A DNA stretch of 42,008 nucleotides, taken from Actinomycetota bacterium. Its GTDB lineage: Bacteria > Actinomycetota > Thermoleophilia > Solirubrobacterales > Solirubrobacteraceae. This document shows positions 16,366 to 24,511 of this stretch, piece by piece; the stretch's first letter is position 1; each line of letters begins with the position of its first letter. A model generated the notes under the pieces. The model saw only the letters and a program-made list of their open reading frames with translations. It was not told the origin of the DNA and did no database searches. The translations under genes were made by a program, and so were the position numbers. The stretch covers positions 1-42,008 of the forward strand of contig VAYS01000033.1 in the NCBI GenBank assembly GCA_005883215.1. The letters run 5' to 3'.

Positions 16366-17184
16366 TCAGCCCGGCGGGATCACATAGACGCGCTGGTCGC
16401 GCAGATCGCGCCCCTGATCCGACGGCGAGTCGGGCGGCGGCCGGTAGACGTCGATGTGGCGGGCCTTGATCGCCCCGCCGGTGTCCTGGGCGACGAACCA
16501 ACCGCCGTTGACCGCGCGATAGGCGGGGATCAACACCCGGCTCCCGCGCGGAATCAGACGGGGGTCGGTGGCGATGCTGTGGTAGTAGCGCAGGGGCAGC
16601 GACGGTCCCGGGCTGAACGACACGCCGCGGTAGGAGAGCTTGCGGCGGGGCGCTCCGTTTGACCACTTCCCGCCGCGCAGCGGGTAGGTGACGGCGCCGT
16701 GGCCGTTGCGCCAACCGCCCGCGCGCCAGTAGGGCGGCCCGGCACTCCAGATCCCCGGACAGAGCGGATGGGTGGGGTGACCCGCGGGGTTGACCCACCC
16801 CTCATCCCCCAGCGAGGAGATGTGGACTTGGTGCCCGCGCGAGTCGATGCCGTCGCCTTCCATCGACACCCCGCGGGCCGAGTACAGCCAGTCGACGGCA
16901 TGGCGACCGGTGAGGCCCGGCGTGTGGACGGGCAGACCCGCGGACCAGCGCTCGGGCACCGGGTAGTACTCGGTGATCGCCACGCCCGAGATCCACTCCC
17001 GGCGGCTGATCGGGTGCGCGGGCTCGGGCGGAGCGGGTGGGCAGCGGCGCGACCTGGCGTCGGTCGCGGTGGCCGCGGGGGGCGGCGCGGACACCGCCCG
17101 CGGCGGCGGCGCTGAGGCGGTCCGCTCGGCCGCGGGGGCCACGAGCAGGGTGGCCGTGAGGGCGATCGCGACGATCGCGCTCAC
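16366..17184 (-). CDS. Exported 3D-domain protein (MltA/RpfB-like catalytic fold)
   Basis: Start GTG 17184 is chosen because it overlaps the stop of the upstream sedolisin gene (GTGA) and begins an immediate signal peptide ('VSAIVAIALTATLLVAPAA'). The longer open frame upstream is only the shadow of the Lys/Arg-rich sedolisin tail. The 272-residue product ends in a 3D domain with its three Asp: 'ATDPRLIP', 'VAQDTGGAIK' and 'HIDVY'. 3D domains share the double-psi barrel of lytic transglycosylases such as MltA and occur on cell-wall-acting proteins. The middle part ('GVAITEYYPVPE', 'GDGIDSRGHQVHI') is shared with other 3D proteins of actinobacteria. It probably acts on peptidoglycan, coupled to the protease in front of it. 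Confidence 0.8.
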   Translation of the reverse strand: MSAIVAIALTATLLVAPAAERTASAPPPRAVSAPPPAATATDARSRRCPPAPPEPAHPISRREWISGVAITEYYPVPERWSAGLPVHTPGLTGRHAVDWLYSARGVSMEGDGIDSRGHQVHISSLGDEGWVNPAGHPTHPLCPGIWSAGPPYWRAGGWRNGHGAVTYPLRGGKWSNGAPRRKLSYRGVSFSPGPSLPLRYYHSIATDPRLIPRGSRVLIPAYRAVNGGWFVAQDTGGAIKARHIDVYRPPPDSPSDQGRDLRDQRVYVIPPG

Positions 17185-19532
17185 CGGGCCGACCGGCGGG
17201 GACGCTTGCGCTTGCGGTGCTTGGGCTTTTTGCGCTTGGGGCGGGTGCAGGCGCGCGCCGGCTTGCGGCGGCCCTTCTTGCCGCCCGCGGCGTGCTTGCG
17301 TCGCGCCGCCTGGCGGGCGCCTGCGCCGGGGCGCTTGCGCCCCCGCGCCCGCCGGGGCTTCTTGCGCTTGGGCTTCTTCTTGGCGCCACACGCGCGGCGC
17401 TTGGGCTTGGTGTGCTTGCCGGCGGGCGGCCTGGGCACCAGCACTTTGGCCCCGGGCGTCTCGCCGGCCGGGATCAGCGAGGACCCGGGCGCCAGGGCGC
17501 GCAGGAAGTCCAAGCCCGCCGGGCTGCCCAGCCCGGTGGCGTCGTCATAGCCGGCACGCACGTGCAGCGTGTCGACCTGGTTGAAGGTCTTCAGGCTGGT
17601 GGTGGTCCCGCCGCTGCCGTCGCGCGCGTTGTTGTAGTCGTTGCGCACCACCGACACGGTGGAGGGGGGCGAGACGACGTCGCGGTAGGCGGGTTGGCGG
17701 GCGGCCAGGTACAGAGCCGGGTTGAGGAAGCCGTGGGGTCGGCCGGCCGCCTGGTCGGCCAGGGCCATGATCCCCGCGAACAGGGGGGTCGACAGGCTGG
17801 TGCCGCCGACCCGGAACTCGCCGTAGTGGTCGTCGTCGGTGGGCAGCCCGGTGGGCGGGTCGGAGAAGTCCTCGGTCAGCCCCTCGAGGAAGCCGGTGTT
17901 GGCGTCGGCGTCGAGCGCCACGTCGGGGACCGCGCGGCCCGGCACATGGATCTGGCCGTTGGCGTCGCCGGCGTTGGCCTCGGCCGGCTTGCCCTGCCAG
18001 TAGCTGGCCAGGTCAGAAGGCACGACGTCGCGCTGCCAATCGGGTTGACCGTAGGTCTGGCTGGTGCCCCCGCCGCCGCCGTACTGCCAGTTGCCGGGCG
18101 GAGCCGGCGACCAGGCGCCGCCCGAGAGGCTGGACTGGTAGGTGCCCCAGCCGGTCTCGAACAGGTACTCGCCGCTGGCGCCCACCCCCAGGCTGGTGCC
18201 GCCGACCGCGGTGACCATCGGGTCGTTGCCCGGGGAGTCGACCTCGCGGTCGTGGGGCCCGTTGGGGTCCTTGGTCTCGTCGCCGGCGTCGCCGCTGGCG
18301 AAGTAGATCCCCATGCCCTCGGCCGCCGCCTGGGCGAAGATCGGGTCCAGATCGCTCTGTTGGTTGACGTCGCCGGCGCTGCCGTAGGAGTTGGTGACGA
18401 TCTGCGCCCGGTGGTTGGCGACGACGTCGTTCAGGGCCTGGGTGAGCGACACGTTGAGCGAGGAGTCGCCGCCCTCGTAGACGATGCGCGCGCCCGGGGC
18501 CATCGCGTGAACCGCCTCGATGTCGAGCGTCTCCTCGCCCGCCCAGCCCTGGGGATCGACCTGGGTACCCGGGACCTGGGGGGTGGAGGAGGCGACCGCG
18601 CTACGCACCTGCTGGAGGCTGGCGTGGGGCAGCCCGTGGCGATCGGAGTAGGTGTCTACGTCCTGCTGGATGGTGGACGAGCTGTAGGCGTCGATCACCG
18701 CCACCGTCTGGCCGCGGCCGTCGAGACCGGCCGCGACCGCCGGCGCGATGCCGTAGGCCCCCTGGACCTGCTGGGGGGTGTAGCCGCACGGGGCCCAGGG
18801 CGCCACCCCGCCGTAGGCGGGCGGCGTTCCCGTCCCCGCCAGCTGGCCCCAGTAACCGGAGCACGGGCTGGCCTCGACGCTGGCCGGCGGCGGGGAGGCC
18901 AACGGGTGCATCTGGGCGCTCGTGTCGAGCCCGCGCACGGCGCTGACGTAGGGCGCCAGCGAGGCGGGCACCGACGGCGGCCGGGTGGGCGTGTGCGCCA
19001 CCGCGCCGTTGGCCACGCGCAAGTCGACCAGGCGCGTGTCGAACAGGGTCTCCATCTGCTCCACGGTCCCGGTCGCCGCCACGTAGCGGCGGTTGCGCGG
19101 GACCTCGGCGATCCGCAGGCCGGCGGCGCGCAGAGAGCCGGCCACCGCGGCGGCGGCGGCGGTGGAAGGGGCAAAGCGGGACTCGAACTGGGAGGGGGTG
19201 AGGTAGTGGCCGTGGCTCTTCTGGCCCGGGTCTGAGACGGCGCGCACGAAGGTGGCCAGCGCCCGCGCCCGGGGCGCCTTGAGCTCGACCAACGCGGTCA
19301 CCGCCTGGTGAGCGGGCGTGGACCGCAGCGCCCGCTGGTGGCCCAGCAGCGGGGAGACCTCGCCGGGCAGCCCCACCCGCACCGAGGCCGGGGATCCCCC
19401 GGAGCCCGCGGCGGGGGAGGGACTTACCGGCGCCACGGCGAGCGTCACGAGCGCCAACGCGAGGAGCACCGCCAGCCGGTCGAGCGCCCCTGAGCTACCC
19501 CCTGGGTCCCTCACCCCGCCAGGGTGCCACAT
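17181..19532 (-). CDS. Sedolisin (S53 family) exported protease with polybasic C-terminal tail
   Basis: This 783-residue protein has a signal peptide (about residues 18-42), then a pro-kumamolisin activation domain (about 55-200, with 'SHGHYLTPSQFESRFAP'), then the S53 catalytic domain (about 245-690). Catalytic residues visible are Glu333 and Asp337 in 'GEETLDIE', Asp415 in 'FASGDAGDE', and Ser579 in 'GGTSLSTP'. A 'GYDDATGLGSP' segment near the end of the domain fits the calcium site. Sedolisins are acid-active serine-carboxyl peptidases that self-process. Residues 707-783 form an extreme Lys/Arg-rich tail not needed for catalysis, perhaps for wall retention. ATG 19532 is given; GTG 19514 is an equally plausible start. 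It is coupled to the downstream 3D gene by a GTGA overlap. Confidence 0.93.
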   Translation of the reverse strand: MWHPGGVRDPGGSSGALDRLAVLLALALVTLAVAPVSPSPAAGSGGSPASVRVGLPGEVSPLLGHQRALRSTPAHQAVTALVELKAPRARALATFVRAVSDPGQKSHGHYLTPSQFESRFAPSTAAAAAVAGSLRAAGLRIAEVPRNRRYVAATGTVEQMETLFDTRLVDLRVANGAVAHTPTRPPSVPASLAPYVSAVRGLDTSAQMHPLASPPPASVEASPCSGYWGQLAGTGTPPAYGGVAPWAPCGYTPQQVQGAYGIAPAVAAGLDGRGQTVAVIDAYSSSTIQQDVDTYSDRHGLPHASLQQVRSAVASSTPQVPGTQVDPQGWAGEETLDIEAVHAMAPGARIVYEGGDSSLNVSLTQALNDVVANHRAQIVTNSYGSAGDVNQQSDLDPIFAQAAAEGMGIYFASGDAGDETKDPNGPHDREVDSPGNDPMVTAVGGTSLGVGASGEYLFETGWGTYQSSLSGGAWSPAPPGNWQYGGGGGTSQTYGQPDWQRDVVPSDLASYWQGKPAEANAGDANGQIHVPGRAVPDVALDADANTGFLEGLTEDFSDPPTGLPTDDDHYGEFRVGGTSLSTPLFAGIMALADQAAGRPHGFLNPALYLAARQPAYRDVVSPPSTVSVVRNDYNNARDGSGGTTTSLKTFNQVDTLHVRAGYDDATGLGSPAGLDFLRALAPGSSLIPAGETPGAKVLVPRPPAGKHTKPKRRACGAKKKPKRKKPRRARGRKRPGAGARQAARRKHAAGGKKGRRKPARACTRPKRKKPKHRKRKRPRRSAR

Positions 19533-19599
19533 CGGCTACGGGGCCGCGGCGGTGGCCCCGGGGGCCGGGTGTGCAGATGGCCCGGTGCTCGCGCGCGAG

Positions 19600-21360
19600 C
19601 TAGCCGGGTGGGTAGCCGGGGACCGGTGGCAGATGGGGTCGGCCCTGCGGCGCGGGGCCGGGGACGCCGGCGACGCCCGGATCGAGCACCAGCGGCTGGC
19701 GCGGGGGACGGCTGAAGTCGAAGTCGGCCCGCAGGTCGCCGAGGATGCCCGCCTTCTCGCGCACGTCGGGGCGCGGATCCGGGCGTCCGTCGCTGTGGGG
19801 GTCCAGACGCTGGCCGCCGAGGAAGTCGTCCTCGATGAACTTCAGGTAGGCGTCGTGGCTGAGCATCTGGTGGTCGATGTAGCCGGGCCGGGCGTAGGGA
19901 CTGATCACCAGGGCCGGCACTCGGAGCCCGTACCCCTGGCCGTCGACGGTCGGCGGCGCGACGTGGTCGTAAAAGCCGCCCCAGTCGTCCCAGGACAGGA
20001 AGATCGCGGTCGAGCTCCAGTCGGGGCTCTGCATGATCGCGTTGATCACCCGCGTGACGTGGTTCTGCCCCGAGCTGACCGTCGCGAACGGGTGCTCGGA
20101 GTTGTCGCCGCTGGGGATCACCCAGGAGACCGCCGGCAGCTGCCCCCGGGCGGCGTCGGTGAAGAGCTGGGTGTCGTTGACGACGTTGCCGACCTGGTTG
20201 TCGTCGTGCACGGTCTGGAAGTCGGGCAGCGGGTTCCAGATCTCCGGCGTGTTGACGACCTGGGCCTGGGGGGCGCACGTCATCGCTCCGCTCGGGCAGT
20301 CGGGCTCGGTGCCCTGGGCCAGGTAGTAGCGCCAGCCGACTCCGGCGCGGTGCAGGAGGTAGGTGATGTCGGTCCACGCGTAGTCGGGCTGGGGCGATCC
20401 CTGGGCGTCGTCGGCATCGACGGCGGTGAAGATCCCCGCCGCGGCGCCGTTGATCTGCTGGATCTGGCTGACGCTGGACTGGGGCTCGCGCTCGCTGTCG
20501 GGAAATTCGAGGTCGGTGGCGCAGCTGAAGGGGTCGGTCGAGCTCTGGCAGATCGCCGACCAGCCGGAAACCATGTACAGGTGCGCGGGCAGGCTCCAGG
20601 TGTCGGTCGGCTCGAACATCCGGTCCTGGAGGACGAAGTTCTGCGCATAGGTCCAGTAGTTGGGGATCTCGCGCTGGTCGTGGTAGCCCATCACGTCGAC
20701 GCACCCCGGCGCCTGGCCAGCCACCACGCAGCTGGTCTTGTCGGTGTCGAGGTCCTGCGCCTGCTCGACGGTCTTGACGAAGCCGTCCATCTTGCCGCCG
20801 TCGATGTCGGCCACCGCGCTCTGGTTGTAGTGCGGCCCGCCGGCATTGACGTCGCGCGTGTTGTGGAACGGCCGTTGGCAGCCGCCCGCGTTGGGATCCG
20901 GGACGCAGACCGTGAAGTTGCCGCTCGCGTCGCGCGGTAGCCCGTCGGCGCCCGGATAGGTGCCGAAGTAGGTGTCAAACGAGCGGTTCTCCTGCATGAC
21001 GACGACCACGTGCTTGATCTTGTGGATGCCGTCGGCACCCGGGGGCCCCTTGTGGGACGGACGGTTGGGGCGCGGTTCGCGCAGGCGCCGCAGCCGGCAG
21101 CGGCGGGCCAGACGCCGCTCCTGCCGTCCCACTCGCCGGCTCTCGCGCCGCTCGGCGCGCCGGCTCTCGCGCCGCTCCTGGGCGGCGAAGCGCCGACAGT
21201 TGCGCGACGGGTGCGAGACCCGCCGGTGCCCGGGCCGGTGCGCTCGCACCGCCGCCGCCGCCACCGGCCCCGCCCCCAGGTCGCCGACCGCGCACGCGAG
21301 CAGGAGCCCCACCGCCACGGCGAGGGGCGCGCGGCCCCGGTGTGTCACCTTCAACCGCAT
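19600..21360 (-). CDS. Exported phosphoesterase (phospholipase C / acid phosphatase AcpA family), copy 1
   Basis: This 586-residue protein has a signal sequence (residues 10-38) and an Arg-rich linker (about 62-98) holding a tandem octapeptide, 'RRESRRAE' then 'RRESRRVG'. The phosphoesterase domain (about 113-545) carries '[16 protein letters not shown]', '[13 protein letters not shown]', '[17 protein letters not shown]' and '[14 protein letters not shown]', the metal and active-site signature blocks of this family. Members hydrolyse phospholipids or phosphomonoesters outside the membrane. The C-terminus is a short Pro-rich tail, unlike the paralogue at 26482-28281, which carries an Ig-like domain. 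It precedes the sedolisin gene on the same strand with a gap of 67 bases. Confidence 0.88.
   Translation of the reverse strand: MRLKVTHRGRAPLAVAVGLLLACAVGDLGAGPVAAAAVRAHRPGHRRVSHPSRNCRRFAAQERRESRRAERRESRRVGRQERRLARRCRLRRLREPRPNRPSHKGPPGADGIHKIKHVVVVMQENRSFDTYFGTYPGADGLPRDASGNFTVCVPDPNAGGCQRPFHNTRDVNAGGPHYNQSAVADIDGGKMDGFVKTVEQAQDLDTDKTSCVVAGQAPGCVDVMGYHDQREIPNYWTYAQNFVLQDRMFEPTDTWSLPAHLYMVSGWSAICQSSTDPFSCATDLEFPDSEREPQSSVSQIQQINGAAAGIFTAVDADDAQGSPQPDYAWTDITYLLHRAGVGWRYYLAQGTEPDCPSGAMTCAPQAQVVNTPEIWNPLPDFQTVHDDNQVGNVVNDTQLFTDAARGQLPAVSWVIPSGDNSEHPFATVSSGQNHVTRVINAIMQSPDWSSTAIFLSWDDWGGFYDHVAPPTVDGQGYGLRVPALVISPYARPGYIDHQMLSHDAYLKFIEDDFLGGQRLDPHSDGRPDPRPDVREKAGILGDLRADFDFSRPPRQPLVLDPGVAGVPGPAPQGRPHLPPVPGYPPG
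21134..21177 (-). repeat. 24-bp tandem repeat inside the phosphoesterase linker
   Basis: The block CGCCGGCTCTCGCGCCGCTC occurs at 21134 and again at 21158, a period of 24 bases. It encodes two tandem octapeptides of the Arg/Glu/Ser-rich linker. The length is a multiple of three, so copy number could change without breaking the frame. Confidence 0.7.
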
Positions 21361-21435
21361 CCTCCCCGCCGGGACTCTACTCCCGCCGTGCGCACCCCGA
21401 GCCGGATAGACCGCGCTCGGCGGGGGGCCCCGCCG

Positions 21436-21964
21436 CTAGCGTGAGGTGGGCCACACCCGCCCGCGCTCCAGCTGACCGAGCCCCGACCAGACCACGGTCA
21501 TCAGCCGGGCGACCATCAGCTCCCGGCTGTCGCGCGGGCGCTGGCGCAGCCACCAGTTGGCCAACGACTCGCCGGCCCCGACCACGGCGTAGGCCAGCGC
21601 GTCGGGATCGCCGACCGCGGAGCCCTCCAGCTCTCCGCTGCTCGCCAGCCCCCGCAGCAGGGCGGCCACCGTGCGGGCGATCTGCTCGCTGCACGCCGGC
21701 CAGGTACAGACCCTGCTTGGAGCCGAAGTAGTTGTAGAGCATCGGCTTGGTCACCCCCACGCGACGGGCGATGTCGTCCATGGACGCGCCGTGGTAGCCG
21801 CGCTCGGCGAACACCGCGTCGGCTACGTCGAGCATCTGGCGCTCGCGTTCGGGGCGCGGGACGCGGCGGCGGGCCCGGCCCGAGAGCGCGGTCGTCGCCG
21901 GCGGTCGACCACCGCCCCGGCCGGGGCCTCGGCGCGGGCGGGGAGTTTGGTTTCTGACCGCCAT
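21436..21964 (-). pseudogene. TetR-family regulator with apparent frameshift
   Basis: The N-terminal half, read from ATG 21964, has an Arg/Pro-rich leader and a clear TetR helix-turn-helix at residues 43-88: 'MLDVADAVFAERGYHGASM', 'DIARRVGVTKPMLYNYFGSK'. Soon after 'GLYLAGV' (near 21690) the frame degenerates into Arg/Gly-rich sequence. A good C-terminal half ('EQIARTVAALLRGL', then 'ALAYAVVGAGESLANWWL') continues in the +1 frame to a TGA at 21436. One extra base near 21690 would explain this. It is either a true pseudogene or a single-base sequencing error; GC-rich sequence makes the latter quite possible. It is divergent from the hydrolase/acyl-CoA dehydrogenase genes, with operator-like repeats between, as expected for a local repressor. 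Confidence 0.7.
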
Positions 21965-21976
21965 GGTTCCACCAGC

Positions 21977-22022
21977 TTACTTGAGGGTAACGATACTCCT
22001 AAGTAAGGTTACTGATGCGTAA
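21977..22022. promoter_or_regulatory. Three tandem palindromic operator-like sites, 16-bp period
   Basis: The pattern WTACT-N5-GTAA occurs three times at exact 16-base steps: 21977-21990 (TTACTTGAGGGTAA), 21993-22006 (ATACTCCTAAGTAA) and 22009-22022 (TTACTGATGCGTAA). Each is a TTAC/GTAA-type dyad with a six-base spacer (the middle one has ATAC), the size of many TetR operators. The array lies in the gap between the tetR start (21964) and the hydrolase gene. It covers a possible plus-strand promoter, TTGAGG (21981-21986) and TAAGGT (22004-22009), spaced 17 bases. The dyads are directly visible; binding by the adjacent TetR is inference. Confidence 0.8.
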
Positions 22023-22092
22023 CACCCCGGCGGTGCCCCGCCGGCGCGGAGCGCCGCACACCGGCCCAGCGCGAACCGAAAGCGACTCAAAC

Positions 22093-23121
22093 ATGCCACC
22101 CACCGACTCTCCCGCCCGCCTCCAGACCGCCCGCGGCGCGCCTCGGCCCCGCGCCGGGGCCTCCCGCGCCCGCCGCCCGCCGCCCGGATCGGGACGCCGG
22201 TCGGTGACCGTCGACCAGCACGAGATCGTCCTGCACGGGCGCCGCGTCGTCTACCGGGCCGGCGGGTCCGGGCCCGGGCTGCTGCTGGTTCACGGCATCA
22301 CCTCCAGCTCCGATACCTGGCTCGAGGTCCTCGAGCCGCTGGCCCGGCACTTCACCGTCCTGGCCCCCGATCTGCCCGGGCATGGCCATTCCGAGGCGCC
22401 GGCCGGCGACTACTCGATGGGCGCCTATGCCAACGGGCTGCGCGATCTGCTGGTGGCGCTGGAGCACGAGCGCGCCACGCTGGTGGGCCATTCGCTCGGC
22501 GGTGGCGTGGTCATGCAGCTGGCCTACCAATTCCCGGAGCTGTGCGAGCGCCTGGTGCTGGTCTCCAGCGGAGGCCTGGGCCCCGAGGTCCATGGGCTGC
22601 TACGGGCGGCGACGCTGCCCCTGGCCGAACACGTGCTGCCCTGGATCGCGGCCGACTGGATTCGCGGCGGGACGGCCAGGCTGACCAGCCTCGCCCAGCG
22701 CCTGGGGCTCGAACAGGGAGCCGACATGCGCGAGGCGCTCCGGGGCCACGCCTCGCTGGCCACCCCGACGGCGCGCGCCGCCTTCGTGCACACCCTGCGC
22801 GCCGCCGTGGATCCGGGCGGCCAGCGGGTGGATGCCCGCGACCGTCTGTACCTGGCCGAGGACGTGCCGACCCTGATCCTGTGGGGAGAGAGCGACTGGA
22901 TCATCCCCGCGCGCCACGGCCACGAGGCCCACGCGGCGATTCCCGGTAGTCGCCTGGAGATCCTGGGCGCCGGCGGTCACTTCCCCCACGTGCAGGAGCC
23001 GGCTTGGTTCGTGGAGGCACTCGAGCGCTTCATCGAGGAGACCGACCCGGCCCGGCCGCCCGGTCCCGACCAGCTGCGCGCGCGCCTGCGCCAGCGTGCC
23101 CGGTTGGGCAACTCCAAGTAA
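22093..23121 (+). CDS. Alpha/beta hydrolase
   Basis: The frame is open from ATG 22015, but that codon lies inside the third operator repeat and the first 26 residues are low-complexity. ATG 22093 ('[10 protein letters not shown]') is preferred, giving 342 residues. The alpha/beta hydrolase fold runs from about residue 38 to 320: oxyanion '[10 protein letters not shown]', '[14 protein letters not shown]', nucleophile elbow 'GHSLGGG', acid in '[12 protein letters not shown]' and catalytic His in '[10 protein letters not shown]'. It probably acts as an esterase, lipase or C-C bond hydrolase on a small substrate. It is followed 35 bases later by an acyl-CoA dehydrogenase, suggesting a shared lipid or fatty-acyl catabolic role under the divergent TetR. 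Confidence 0.85.
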   Translation: MPPTDSPARLQTARGAPRPRAGASRARRPPPGSGRRSVTVDQHEIVLHGRRVVYRAGGSGPGLLLVHGITSSSDTWLEVLEPLARHFTVLAPDLPGHGHSEAPAGDYSMGAYANGLRDLLVALEHERATLVGHSLGGGVVMQLAYQFPELCERLVLVSSGGLGPEVHGLLRAATLPLAEHVLPWIAADWIRGGTARLTSLAQRLGLEQGADMREALRGHASLATPTARAAFVHTLRAAVDPGGQRVDARDRLYLAEDVPTLILWGESDWIIPARHGHEAHAAIPGSRLEILGAGGHFPHVQEPAWFVEALERFIEETDPARPPGPDQLRARLRQRARLGNSK

Positions 23122-23156
23122 CCGATCTACCATCACCGCAAAAGAAAGGAAGGCCG

Positions 23157-24419
23157 ATGGCCACCGACGCCGAGGAGCTCATCGCCCAGTCGACGCCCGA
23201 GGACGCGCCGCCGTTCTCGATGGAGCTGTCCCAGGACCAGCAGGACATCCGCGACTGGGTGCACGGCTTCGCCGAGGGTGTGGTGCGTCCGGCCGCCTCC
23301 GAGTGGGACGAGCGCGAGGAGACGCCGTGGCCGATCATCTCCGAAGCGGCCAAGATCGGGCTGTACGGATTTGAGTCTCTCGCCCAGTTCTGGGCCGACC
23401 CCAGCGGGCTGACGCTCCCGATCGCCAGCGAAGAGCTGTTCTGGGGGGACGCCGGGATCGGGATGGCAATCATGGGCACCATGCTGGCGGTGGCGGGGAT
23501 CTTCGCCTCGGGCACGCCCGAGCAGCTGGGCGAGTGGGTTCCCCAGTGCTACGGCACCGTCGAGGACCCAAAGGTGGGCGCGTTCTGCGTCTCGGAGCCC
23601 GACGCCGGCTCGGACGTCTCGGCGCTGCGCACCCGCGCCAAGTACGACGAAGCCAAGGACGAGTGGGTGCTCAACGGCCAGAAGGCATGGGCCACCAACG
23701 GCGGCATCGCCAACGTCCACGTCGTCGTCGCGTCGGTCGATCCCGAGCTCAAGGCGCGGGGCCAGGCGGCGTTCGTGATCCCCCCGGGCACCAAGGGCCT
23801 GGAGATGGGGACCAAGGTCAAAAAGCACGGGCTGCGCGCCTCCCACACCGCCGACGTGTTCCTCGACGACTGCCGCGTCCCGGGCAGCTGCCTGCTGGGG
23901 GGCAAGGACAAGCTCGACGAGCGCATGGCCCGGGCGCGCGAGGGTCAGGCGGCCAAGAGCCAGGCCGCGATGCGGACGTTCGAGGTCAGCCGCCCCACGG
24001 TCGGGGCCCAGGCGCTGGGCATAGCCCGGGCGGCCTACGAGTACGCGCTCGACTACGCCAAGGAGCGCAGGCAGTTCGGTCGGGCGATCATCGAGAACCA
24101 GGCGATCGCCTTTGCCCTGGCCGACATGAAGCTCGAGATCGACGCCGCCCGTCTGCTCGTGTGGCGAGCCTCGTGGATGGGCCGGGCCGACCATCCGTTC
24201 ACCAACGCCGAGGGGTCGATGTCAAAGCTCAAGGCCGGCGAGGTCGCCGTGTGGGCGACCGAGCGCGCGATCCAGATCCTGGGCGGCAACGGCTACACGC
24301 GCGAGTACCCGGTCGAGCGCATGCACCGCGACGCCAAGATCTACACGATCTTCGAGGGCACCTCCGAGATCCAGCGCCTGGTGATCGCGCGCGCGATCTC
24401 GGGCGTGCACATCCCCTAG
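23157..24419 (+). CDS. Acyl-CoA dehydrogenase
   Basis: ATG 23157 follows a good ribosome binding site (AGGAAGG, 23147-23153). The 420-residue protein has the standard FAD-dependent acyl-CoA dehydrogenase layout. The N-terminal helical domain contains '[15 protein letters not shown]', the beta domain contains '[19 protein letters not shown]' and '[13 protein letters not shown]', and the C-terminal helical domain contains '[16 protein letters not shown]', '[16 protein letters not shown]' and '[18 protein letters not shown]'. The Glu in 'FEGTSE' (about residue 400) is the expected catalytic base. An insert of about 25 residues around '[15 protein letters not shown]' is somewhat unusual. It catalyses alpha,beta-dehydrogenation of an acyl-CoA; chain specificity is not visible. 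Confidence 0.95.
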   Translation: MATDAEELIAQSTPEDAPPFSMELSQDQQDIRDWVHGFAEGVVRPAASEWDEREETPWPIISEAAKIGLYGFESLAQFWADPSGLTLPIASEELFWGDAGIGMAIMGTMLAVAGIFASGTPEQLGEWVPQCYGTVEDPKVGAFCVSEPDAGSDVSALRTRAKYDEAKDEWVLNGQKAWATNGGIANVHVVVASVDPELKARGQAAFVIPPGTKGLEMGTKVKKHGLRASHTADVFLDDCRVPGSCLLGGKDKLDERMARAREGQAAKSQAAMRTFEVSRPTVGAQALGIARAAYEYALDYAKERRQFGRAIIENQAIAFALADMKLEIDAARLLVWRASWMGRADHPFTNAEGSMSKLKAGEVAVWATERAIQILGGNGYTREYPVERMHRDAKIYTIFEGTSEIQRLVIARAISGVHIP

Positions 24420-24511
24420 CGGATCCCTCCGAACTCCCGGCGGGCGCGGTCGTGATGGCCGGATCGACGCTGCGCCCGCCACCGCGGCCCGGGGTGTGGA
24501 AGCATCGTCTG

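Noticed and set aside
17185..17391. An upstream extension of the 3D protein to ATG 17391
   Set aside because: These codons are the other-frame image of the Lys/Arg-rich sedolisin tail; the GTGA overlap and an immediate signal peptide favour GTG 17184.
17217..19235. A 672-codon open frame on the plus strand opposite the sedolisin gene
   Set aside because: It is the antisense shadow of a GC-rich gene with strong third-position bias; the sedolisin frame has clear catalytic motifs and this one has none.
21134..21177. The short tandem repeat as a CRISPR-like array
   Set aside because: There are only two units, no spacers and no cas genes; the repeat is coding and in frame.
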